This document shows positions 25,601-37,600 of a stretch of DNA of 64,000 bases, piece after piece. A program made the translations under genes and the position numbers. Each line of letters begins with the position of its first letter. Within the stretch, counting starts at the first letter, position 1. The stretch comes from Romanomermis culicivorax (lineage: Eukaryota; Nematoda; Enoplea; Mermithida; Mermithidae): contig CAWUHX010000018.1 of assembly GCA_963922205.1 (NCBI GenBank), positions 930,001 through 994,000 on the forward strand, written 5' to 3'. The notes under the pieces were generated by a model. It was given only the letters and a program-made list of their open reading frames with translations. It did not search any database and was not told where the DNA came from.

Positions 25601-28600
25601 TTATTAATTTTAAACTTATCGTACGTCAGTTAACAGAAGGTCGATTCCCTGAGAAAGTCTATCATGAAATGCGATCGATGCATCAAGGGCCGACTTATAT
25701 TCTTATCACAGCAGTGGTATTGAATAGAGTTCCCTAGAGTGTCTGAGTTCACTATCGTGTATACTGTTTGAAACGACCTATGAAGTGATCATCATCACTT
25801 TAGTTTACGGGTAAGAATTTCATCAATCAAAAAATACTAAAATAATGCTCGTAAACCATGATCTTTTGTTGGAAAGGCTGCATTTTTCCAAGGTTTCAGT
25901 GCTTGCAATGTTTCAAACAATAAGAGATCAGGGGCGGTTGCAAAACTAATGTTGAGGATCATCGCGAGCTCAGTATCAAGTCGTTGATTCTGAGCATTAG
26001 CTAATCACAAGATTGGTTTCATTTTTTTGCAGGTTGCAATAAATTCGAGCTCGCGATTATCTCGACCTTAGAGAGAAAACATTGCCATTTAAGCGTTTTG
26101 CAGAAGAGTAAAAAAATTGACGAAAAATTGTAATTTAGAAAAAACAGAAATTTGAAATTAGAATGAAATGAAATGAAAAGATTGATAAATTAGAATAACA
26201 AGTGATAATTGAAATAGAGAAACTCTGTAATTAAATTTGTAGTTCAACATGAAAGAAAAAATGAATCTATGGATTCATTTTTACGACAATTATAGTCTGC
26301 TTTTCTTCTCCTCATTTTTCCCATAATGTTCCTGTAAAATGAAGTTGGAATGAATGGACTGTTTTGGTAGTTTTCTGCTAAACTACACGCCACAAAGTTG
26401 CGAATTTTCCATCCAACTTTACCAGCTTTGACAATTTTTTAGTGAAGAGGTTCCACAAAAAGTTTGTGCGATTTTCCCATGTAGAAGCATTATATAGTAA
26501 AAACAGACGATAGATTCATATCTTCAAAAACTTGATTTCGGTTGTCTGTAATCAGAATTAAGAATCATCTTGACTTCTTACATTTCAGAAAACTGAGAAT
26601 TAAGAGAAAGCCCAAGTTAGGCAGTTCAGCCAGGGAAGAATAGCGCCCGACTCTTATTTCTGTATTCTTGAAGAAAAATTGCAGGTATCTCATCATTCTT
26701 AATTTAAGCGAGGATTAGTCGAAACATGTGTTATTCCAAAATGTGTAGAGAACATTTTTCTCGGACATAAAGCCGCTACCCATGCACACATGCACGGAAT
26801 CATTGAGGAGGAATGAGTGAGCAGAAAAAACAAAAAATCTCCTTAAGTATGTTTATCATACATAATGAAAAGAATCAAAAAAGTGTCTTAAATAAAGTCC
26901 AGGGGGCTGTTTGAAGATTTTTTCGAACCACAGGGGTTCCAGGGTCTCATGTAGGAGGGTTTACCCCCTACTCCCCTATGTGCAAGTATGTACCATGACA
27001 ATTAACTTTTGTGTAGAACTGAAACCGACATCGCGATCAGGATTAGACTAGAAAATATATTGCAACCGCACCGCTCGTGCTCGGGTTTAAGCTTGAGCTC
27101 ACGATTATCTCGTGCTCGATATAATCGCAACGTCGGGATCATCTTGAGGTTAATGCAACTGCTGATCGCGATTTGGCAAGTGTTTTGCTCGAGATAATCG
27201 CGAGCTCTGACGTAAACCCGAATATTGCAACCTTCTCCAACTTTGTTAATACATGTGGAACTTACTAGTATCACGAAGTCATGCGCCCGGTTGCAGCAAC
27301 CTCTGAATCTCTCATCTGCTGAAAAGATCCGGGCCGGTTTTATCAAAACGACTTGAGCTCCAGCTGAGTTGCAGCTTAAGCTGCAGCTTAACTCTATATG
27401 TTACACCATTGTCGTTAAGCCGCAGCTCAGCTGTAGCATTACTCGTACACAAAACACGTCGAGAAAGTTAAGCTACAACTGAGCTGCACCTTAACGGCAA
27501 TGCTATAACATATGGAGTTAAGCTACAGCTTAAGCTGCAGCTAAACTTTATCGATATGTTTTGTATACGAGTTAAGCTGCAGCTAAGCTGCACCTTAACT
27601 TTTCATATGAAAAAAATGTTTCCATGGCGCATTGTGCAGATTTTACCCGAAAACTTTTAGTTCGATTATCAATTTTTTCAATCGACTAGAAAAATTTTCG
27701 CCTTTTGTTGGAACTTCGCCGATACTGACAACTCGTGGATGAGCTTTTTGGCACTTCGTTAGTTGGTTCGTCTTCTGGTCACCAGTGTTGTGGTGATTTT
27801 CTCGGTCTGCAATATTTTTCACCCTAATGTGATGTCTTCCGACCCAGAAAAAAGCGAGCTTGTAATTGGACTGATCCACAAACCAAATTATTGAGCGAAT
27901 TATGCTTATCACATCGATCAGTTTTGGAAGCTAGTCAAAAAGATGCTGCGACTGAAAAAGGGAAAAAGCGTGCTTGGGAAGAAATTACTTCCTCATTAAG
28001 ACGCGATTTCTGAGAGGTTCTACTTTCCCTATGATAAGTTGAAAATTAATCATACCTCAAAATCAGATATTTTGGGTAGTTTCGTGCGCTGAGTTTCATG
28101 GTACCATTCGTTTTGCTTGTAAACGAAAATTCGCACTGCTACAGTATGCCAAAGTTTGAAAATTTATGATTTTCTTGCATTTTTTAGTAGTCTTGCTAAG
28201 CAAGCGATATCTCGAGATCGGTTTGATCTTATTTGATGAATAAATATTCATTTTGTAGAGGAGAGAATAAGCTCTCTTTTGACGTATTACTTACTGTAAA
28301 TAATTGCATATTACATTTTTTCATAAAGTTAAAGTGTCAAAAATGAGCCGTCAAAATGAAAAATTTCGTTTATGGGCACTACCGAGCACCTTCCCATCGG
28401 AAGCCGCAGAATTTTATTTTCCTATATTGTAGTGATTTGGTTAAATTTTCATCAAAATTTTTGTACCCTTTTGGGAGCTGCACTGCTCTGAAGAAGGCAT
28501 ACTTATGAAAATTTCGTATAAATCATTGTATTTGCCAGGTGGCCCTTGTCTACCCCTTGTGATATATTTCTTACCTATACTGTAGAATTATCAATTAACT

Positions 28601-31600
28601 AACAGACTATAGTTTGATGTATTAATTATTTTACAAGCAAATATTTTACATTCTGCAACGAAGTTTGAACAGTCAAAATTAGAAGCAAAAGTGAAGAAAA
28701 ATCCTGCTTAGAGGCACTCCCAAGCACCTTCACCTACCATGCTGCAGAATTTTATCTTTTTATTCTTTTATTCATACGTTTCTACAGTAGTTGTGAAGGC
28801 ACCATCGTGATTTGAATATCCCTTGAGAAGCTACAGATATCCATAGAAAGCAAAACCCTGAAAATTGCCCAGAAATCAATATTTTTTTGCATCTTTTTGC
28901 ATATAGAATTTTGCATTTGTTAAAAATATTGGTTCTGTATCTCGATACTAGAACCAGAAAATAAGGAGCATAAGGAGAAAATTTGCTGAAAGTAATGTCA
29001 AAAGTTATATTCTGCCCCAACAGTTTTTTACTGTTTTGTTTATAAACTATAAACAACCTATCCTAAGCAAAAAATTGGACTAATGAAAAATATTTTCTCA
29101 AAATTTTCTAGCCGGATTGGTCAAAAGTTGTACCAGCTATTACTCTTTTTCCCTGAGGATTTCACCTTCCATAGGAATCATTTTTTGTTCAACTGTGATG
29201 GATCAATGGATTACGATGGTTGCACTAGGAGCATGGCAAAGATTTTGGAAATGTCCAAATCTTTCCACAAAAAAATGCATCATCTACTTTCATAAATAAT
29301 TAAAGTATGATTGACAGAGCATCACATAAATAGTATACATAATAAATAAAATATTGAATTGGTAGTATTTTTTGAAATGCTGATTAATTATAAGCATGGC
29401 AGAAGCGTAAGCATTTTGACACACATTGGCATCATAAAAATGTTCCATATTTATATGCCATTACTATAGACCATGTGATCCTGCGCTATGGAACATGTGA
29501 TCCGTGCCACTTATTGACAGAGAAAACCTTGAGCCATTATTCTGAGATTATCAACTAGTTCCCCCTAAGACCAGCAGTTTTGAGGAAAACCTGTTCATAT
29601 TTCTTGCCAATGTGTGATTACTTTTCAAATCAGTCACTAGCCAGCAAACCACTTTCAAACTCCAAATGAGAATTATAGAATGCGGGGTCTTCCAATGCAT
29701 CTTCATCTTCACACACTTGATCCACATTTTCCTCAACATAATAAGTATCAATGTCATTACATCAGTGGGCTGCCTTTCGAGACCAGAAACTTTGTATCTG
29801 CTGATGCATCAGTAAATCATCCTTGCTGAAAATATTACCGCGTCGCATCTCTTGGGCAATAATGTTGGAATCAAACTTCTGTCGTCTAGCAAGGCCCTCT
29901 TCAAATTTCGACAGGAGAAAGCATCTTTGATTTAGTTTCAATGGATAACAAGGGTGATTCTTCCCCAATGCCCATTCTTTGGCCATTGGTTCAGATATTT
30001 CATTTTCATAGAAACCTTGCAGTGCTTCTTGCATGTCAGGCATTTCAATTGTTAATCTAACTGATTCCAGATGGTTGCTGTAGCTTTGTATTGCAGCATC
30101 CTTGAGGCTAACATGCTGAGATGCCAACTGATGTCCGCCTGCTAGAGGATGGCATAACAGGTTTCCATGCCTTGCAGACGACATAATGCAACCTTCTTCT
30201 GGACAACTGAATGTATTGTCTTGGCTTAAATCAGCCTTGGCTGGTTTCCCAGCATCTTCATTTGCTGAGATTTTGGTGTTGCATTTCTGTTGTGTATCTT
30301 TTGATGGTACCTCCAGTTCATTCCAAAAATAGCTTTGTAGCATGGCTGATGTAGCTAGCTGATTTTCATCATACGCAAGCATTGCTTCCAGTCCTAGGAC
30401 AATGGTTCTCTTGTTCTCTTTATTAACTGATACAATCTTTCCAGTGCCAATTTTATAAGCACACCAAGCACCTGTAGCATTCAACTCAAACAAAAAGTTT
30501 GAATATGAATTTACACCAGGCAGCTTCTAAAGCACAGCATTTGATGTTGTCAATTTGCCATAGATCAATGAAGTGCCTGTTGTACCCTGATAAGAAGATG
30601 CACACCTCAGAAATCCTTCTGCAATTGTACATTTGTTATTTTCATCAACATACAAGCGTACGTGGTGTTTTACTAATGCTGCTATTCGAATACAAGCACC
30701 CTTATCATGCTAAGATTCACTGAAATGAAAAAATTAACTACACTTGATGTTCAGAGCAATGTTTTCTGTTTATTCATAATCTGAATGAAATAAAATGAAT
30801 TCATCTATGCTTTGCTTGTATTCTTTATGAAAATTTTGATATTGGTAATTATCAGGATATGTGATTTTTTCCAGAAATGTAGCAGAAATATGTATTTGTC
30901 TTGCAGACATCAAACATGATTTTTGCCACATATATTTGGACTTACTCACCTAATATAGCTTGATTCTGGAAGTCCTGAATAGTTTGATCTTGCTCTTTGA
31001 CTATCAATTTCATGGGCAAATGCACAAACATCTTTTGATCAAAAGTTGTTGAACATCTGAAGACTCTGTTTTGATTGTGCATGTGCAACCTTGTTGATGA
31101 TAAGTTGAAATGACTTTCAATGTAGAACATTGTTCCTGAACAGTCATTTGGGCAGCCAGGTGTGGGTGTTCCGAACTGCAGTGGATTGACGTTGGGGCAT
31201 AAGTTAGCTGAGATATTGCATCAATTCAATGAATAATCCATTTGCCCATTAATGTCCAATTCTCGAAAAATTCAGGAACTTGGAATCAATGAATTACATG
31301 TTTTCATGAAAAGTTTGTCAAATGAATCAACACCACAAATATGGTGCTTGACGACCAAAAACAACCACATCTGCAACAATTGATGAAAGTACATTGGGAG
31401 AAAATTCCATTAACAAAGGAGTAGGGCCCCAAGGTCGAATTTCAAAAAACTGTTTCATCAATGCTGTATCTGATGTTTGAACCAGTGAAATGGCTAAGGG
31501 AAAGCTATTTCCACTTTCAATCACGTCAATTCGACGATCATTGTATATGTTGTACTTTGTGTATACATATGGATTTTCGAGCAGCAAGTCTGGTGATATA

Positions 31601-34600
31601 GTGTTATCACCAATTACAAAGTATGAACTAGCAAAATGATAGCCGGATAAATTTGTGAACAAAATAATGTGTGGCCTTGGATCTGATCATTCAGTGCATC
31701 CCTTATAAGCAAAAGAATCATTCCTGTTTTCTATTAATCGAAAGAATCTCTATATATACATAATTGAAACCAGATCATGCCTTCACCGACTCAGCAGTTA
31801 ACATAACCCCAGGAAGTAACCCCATAGATTAGTGTGCCAAAAAATAAACTTCATCTCCATCAATAAGTGAACCTAACAATTGGGCTAGAAATTTTTAAAA
31901 ACAAAATATTTTTCATTGGTCCAATTTTTTGCTTAGGATAGGTTGTTTATGGTGTATAAAAAAAGCAGTAAAAAACTGTTGGAACAGAATATAACTTTTG
32001 ACGTCACATTCAGCAAATTTTCTCCTTATTTTCTGGTTCTAGTATCGAGATACAGGACCAATATTTTTAACAAATGCAAAATGCTATATGCAAAAAGATG
32101 CAAAAAAATATTGATTTCTGGGCAATTTTCAGGGTTTTGCTTTCTATGGATATCTGTAGCTTCTCAAGGGATATTCAAATCACGATGGTGCTTTCACAGC
32201 TACTGTAGAAATCTATGAATAAAAGAATAAAAAGATAAAATTCTGCAGCATGGTAGGTGAAGGTGCTTGGGAGTGCCTCTAAGCAGGATTTTTCTTCACT
32301 TTTGCTTCTAATTTTGACTGTTCAAACTTTCTTGCAGAGTGTAAAATATTTGCTTGTAAAATAATTAATACATCAAACTATAGTCTGTTAGTTAATTGAT
32401 AATTCTACAGTATAGGTAAGAAATATATCACAAGGGGTAGACAAGGGCCACCTGGCAAATACAATGATTTATACGAAATTTTCATAAGTATGCCTTCTTC
32501 AGAGCAGTGCAGCTCCCAAAACGGTACAAAAATTTTGATGAAAATTTAACCAAATCAGTAAAAATGGATGGGCTACAATATAGGAAAATAAAATTCTGCG
32601 GCTTCCGATGGGAAGGTGCTCGGTAGTGCCCATAAACGAAATTTTTTCATTTTGACGGCTCATTTTTGACACTTTAACTTTATGAAAAAATGTAATATGC
32701 AATTATCTACGGTAAATAATACGTCAAAAGAGAGCTTATTCTCTCCTCTACAAAATGAATATTTATTCATCAAATAAGATCAAACCGATCTCGAAATATC
32801 GCTTGCTTAGCAAGACTACTGAAAAATGCAAGAAATTCATAAATTTTCAAACTTTGGCATACTGTAGCGGTGCAAATTTTCATTTACAAGCAAAACGAAT
32901 GGTGCCATGAAACTCAGCGCACGAAACTACCCAAAATATCTGATTATGAGGTATGATTAATTTTCAACTTATCATAGGCCTATATAAAAAAAGGTAGAAT
33001 CTCTCAGAAATCATGTCTTAAATGCGGTGTTTCCTGAGGCAATGTGTGATGTCAAAGACTCGGCTAAAAATGGTCCAATTTGAAAAGTTCGGCTGAAAAA
33101 GTGATGCAGGATCAAAAGTAGTAGGCGTCAGCAACGAGCGAGGGACTGCCACCTCCTGCCATACCTGAAACTCTTACGATTTATAGTTTAACAAACTTCC
33201 AAAACTGCCTATGCGAGCTACTGGCAAAGGTCCAACAAATAGCGAAATTTTTTCTAGTCGATAAACCACTACTAATGACTGTAAAAAATCGATAATCGAA
33301 CGAAAAGCTTTCACATAAAATCCGGGCAACGCGCCATGGAAACATTTTCTTCACACGAAAAGTTAAGATGCAGCTCAGCTGCAGCTCAACTCCTACACAA
33401 AACATTCCGAGAAAGTTAAGCTACAGCAACTTAACTCTATATGTTATAGCATTGAAGTTAAGGTGCAGCTCAGTTGTAGCTTAACTTTCTCGACATGTTT
33501 TGTGTACGAGTAATGCTACAGCTGAGCTGCAGCTTAACGACAATGGTGTAACATATAGAGTTAAGCTGCAGCTTAAGCTGCAGCTCAGCTGGAGCCTAAG
33601 TCGCGTTGATGAAATCGGCTCCCGGAGTTTTAGGGGCTAATTTCGGTTGCGCTAATTTCGGTTGACCTCTAGAATAATTGTTGTATAAGAGGTTCAGAGG
33701 TAAATTTATAAAAAATTGTTCCAGAGATTCCAGAGATTCAGTGGTGGTTCTAGTTGTTGATAGGTATACAGGGTACTTATTAAAGAGAGACAAGATATAT
33801 AGTTCGTATCCAACCAGAATTTAGCGAAATGTTGTTAAGGAGAAAAAGGAAAAAAGGATCGCTCCATCTTGTATATTCAGGAATAGTTTGAAAATTTAAA
33901 ATTGAAAAAACAACATAACAATGATTAAAACTTCTATTTCGGGCTAAAAAATATTTTTGATCGAGAAAATTTCGTCTTTGGCTTTTATCGTCTAGAGCTA
34001 GAGGGTGGCAGAATTTTTTGTCATTCCTAGCCATAAGAGTGGCCGACTTCGTTAGGGATTGGCTATATAGTTAATTTTTGTAGTGTTATGTCTTCGACAG
34101 CAATGGGCTCTGTCCTGTAACCCTGTAACTCTTATGTAAATGCATAGGATGCACTGTCGCCTGAAAGAATGCAACTTTGGAAATATGGTCGGTGACGCCA
34201 TGATCGACAGTTACGTCAAACAAAAAATGAACAGCCTCGCCGAATCGGATCTCCATTCGCCCGACGATGATAAAAAGCACTGGGCACCGTCGGCCGTTGC
34301 CATTGTGAGCTCCGGTGTTTTCAAAGACATAACCATCGACGCCTGGACCAACGTCACCATGGCCGACATGTACAACACGTTACCGTACGCAAATACCGTG
34401 GAATTGGTGCGTTTGAAGGGATCGTATATTTTACAGGTAATATGAAAAGCTAGCAAAAATACACAAAATCATTAGTCCCCGTCATTTTAAATAGTCTGTG
34501 ATCACGCAAATGTACTATTTCAAGTGTTTCCATGACACTGTTACAATGTAATCTACTGTTCCGTTTCTTTGAAACTACTGCCTTAGCTTTATGGGCATTT

Positions 34601-37600
34601 TTTTGCCCTCGAAGGAAATTTCCGTAGTTGGCCCGCCTAGTGTACATAGGGTACAGTAATCCAAATACTCGAGGTTTCGGTTTTCCGCATTCTCAAAATC
34701 TATCTGTAAGTATTATATTACATTTGCAGTTATATAGTATTAAATTTAATGATTTCGTCTGTTTATAATTCGCCAACTATAGTCCATTAACACGGAAATT
34801 GCAGACCAAAATAACCGTTCAATCAGAAAAGTATATTTAATTTAATACGCAATTTCTGCGGTGTGGAAAATTATACAGCGTACAAAAACGCTGAATTTCT
34901 CCATGGAAATAAGAACACCAAAATCGTAGAAAGACCACGCGGCTTATCAACCTTAGAGTTGGATAGAACTGTGTTAACACCTTAGTATTAATGGTCATTT
35001 ATACATGCCTTTTCCTACGGAACGGAACGGAATGCAATCGACACAACCTAACCGAACGAAAGGGGAATTTTCGTTCCGTTCGGTTGGGGGTTACCGCCGG
35101 TCGTTTTCCGCAAAATTGTAGTTATCCTTTCCGACCGAAAGTGGATTTTCAGGCTGAACGTTTCAAGCTGTTAGCGATCCGTTCCGTTTCGTCGACAAAT
35201 TCAAGTATAAATGACCCTTTACTCGAGAAATTTCGAAAGTTTATAACGAGATTATCGGAGAAATTTTCAGATGTTCTGTATCATGGGATCTCAACATTGA
35301 TCATTTTGAAATGAGTAGAGTATAATCAAGGATGGCTGTCTCAGAAGAGTGTTTTTCTAGGGTTTTCTTACGTGACTTTGTACATAATTCAGAAGAGTCA
35401 AAAAATTTCGACGAAAATATTGATGGCTCCGCAGTTCGAAATGAGAATCGCAGAATGAGATCAACGTCTTACAATATGTTATTCAAATCAGCTTCTGTGA
35501 ATCTAAATTTTGAAAACTGGTTTCTTAAAATTTTTTATTCCTGTCCACGGGGTTCCAATCGTTGTCATGTTTGTGGAATTCTGGTTGGAATGATAACACC
35601 CCATTACTATCATACATGCGCGTGGGAAGGGTTTGGGGGGGTTTGACCCCCAGCAGACTTTGATTGACCCCCAGCAGATTCTTGCTGACCCCCAGCAGAT
35701 TTGACCACCCCAGCAATGATCCAGAAGATGACAAAGGAAAATGGGCAAGTGAGAAGAGATAGTCATCATAAAAATAGGAATGATGCTGTAGTTGAACAAT
35801 TTTTCTAAATAAAGCATACTTGAAGTCCAAAAAAGTAACATTAAAACTTTAAAAACTGCAGTATAGGCAAATAATTTCCCATATCTGACTAATATAAAAT
35901 AAAGAATATGCTGCTTGGATATTACAAGACCTATCGAAGACTTTTTTTCGTTATCAGAAACAGAAAAAAAATTTGTATTCCACCCCCTGTCCTAGATGAC
36001 CCCCCGCAGAATTTCTATGCTGTGCATGTATGATTACTATCCGATGGTTGCAGCTATAGACTATTCACTTAAATAGGCCTCGGAAAGCAAACTAATCCGT
36101 ACAAATTGGTGAGCAGTCGATAAAACCTTGTTTGTTGGCTGAAATTTTTTTTTCTTTGCCTTCTTTTCTTTTTTTTGCCGAAATCTTTTTTCTGAATTTG
36201 TTCGCTTTACTGCCGCAGTAAATTCGAAAAAAGGTGTCCGAATACGCATGTTTATTGTTTGTATGAGCATCTTTCTGGGCGCCGTTGTTCATTTGGAAAA
36301 AATAGACTGTGAGCCTATCAGGATAGCATCAAGGGGGAGCAATTCTGCATCCCACATTAGTACTTTTAGGACTGGTGCATATTCGAAGTTTGTGAACTCT
36401 CATATCTCTATCGACATAATCGAATCTTCTTGAAAAACTTTTTCTGAAAATGTCATGAGAATTACCTTTGGAATTACGGCAAGAACCTCGACTCGAAAAG
36501 TTTTCAAGTGCACTACTAAAGCCTGGATAAAAACGCGTGGTTTACTGTTTTTTCCTGATAGGTCGGGTATTTGAACTATTGCGCGACCGGACATTAGAGC
36601 GCGGGACATTAGAGCGCACGGACATTAGAGCGCGAACATTAGAGCGCAGGACAATAGAGCGCAGGGACATTAGTGCGCAGGACAATAAAGCGCAGGGACA
36701 CTAGAGCGCAGGGACATTAGAGCGCAGGGACAATAGAGCGCAGGACAATAGAGCGCAGGGACATTAAAGCGCATCTATTGGTTCAAAAAAATTTTAACCA
36801 ACGTTCCGTGATCTGCAATGAACGCCAATTCTACATTGTTTTGGACATGAAAAAAATATTAAGCAAGCAGCTTTATTTCAAAAGCTGACAAAGTTTTCAA
36901 AAGCTGACAAAAAACTGCGCGTGTAATTCTGAATGCGAGTTAAAAATTCAAGATGAATTCGAAAATAACAAAATGAAACAATGTTATTCATAGGTTCAAA
37001 TTTGCGATTTTTTGCGTCTTTTGTAACTTTTGACAAAATACTTCATGATGGAAATAAGCTTTGACCTCAACTCCTACAGAAACCGATAAAATTTAGAGAA
37101 AGAATTTCTAGGCTGAAATTTAGTTATTTTTCGCATTATTTTATTTTCAGTTTTTTATTTTGCTCTAAGCTAATTTTTCTGCGTCCTATTTTCCTGCTTT
37201 CTTATGTCTCCGTGCTTTACTGTTATCGAGCTGTGCACTAATGTCCTTGCGCTCTATTGCGCCTATGCGTTATTGTCCTGCGCTCTATTGTCCCAGTGAC
37301 CGACGCAGGATTTTTTTGGGGGGAGGCGCCGAAATTTTTCATTTACATTTTCTATTTTTGCTGCCAAGTTGTTTGCATCGACATACAAACGATTTTTTTT
37401 CTTTAATTTTTTTTTAAAACGAAACGAAAAAAAGGACGAAACAATGAGACAACTGGCAAGAAAATATATGATAGATGGAAGAAGAAAAATTCGAAAAAAG
37501 TTAATTTTGACTACAGTATTTGATTAAGTTTTACAGATTTCTAATAATTTGCGTTAATCTAATAATTTATATTTTTAGAACATGGGTTCAGGAGGCGCGG

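Larger units (their letters stand above)
28005..33020. mobile_element. DNA transposon with ~1.1-kb terminal inverted repeats
   Basis: The arms 28005-29113 and 31884-33020 are reverse complements and highly similar, even though they lie 2.8 kb apart. Both start near TTAAGAC then GATTTCTGAGAG. Between the arms, the minus strand carries a zinc-finger protein relic and further open frames. High similarity between the arms implies either a recent insertion or gene conversion. I cannot place the transposase superfamily, and no target duplication is clear. Shorter relatives lie at 1860-3525 and 24265-25670. Confidence 0.75.
27325..33615. mobile_element. Outer palindromic element interrupted by a transposon
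   Basis: Left 27325-27620 and right 33340-33615 are reverse complements of each other. They start GGGCCGG (left) and GGAGCCG (right, read inward), and each arm is a run of AAGCTGCAGCTTAA-like units. The arms enclose sequence not shared between sides, and then the inner transposon arms at about 28005 and 33020. I infer that an element of about 1.2 kb was split by a later insertion. The boundary of the outer element is good to about 10 bp. Confidence 0.7.

Noticed and set aside
28772-32218. Two matching open frames at 28772-29056 (-) and 31943-32218 (+) as genes
   Set aside because: They are mirror images produced by the terminal inverted repeats, and show no protein-like features.
34086-34456. 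Minus-strand frames opposite exon 5
   Set aside because: They are antisense to a conserved nucleotidase exon and have no similarity to known proteins.
36581-36773. CRISPR-like array
   Set aside because: Units of 15-18 bp are contiguous without unique spacers, the context is a eukaryotic intron, and an inverted partner array exists.
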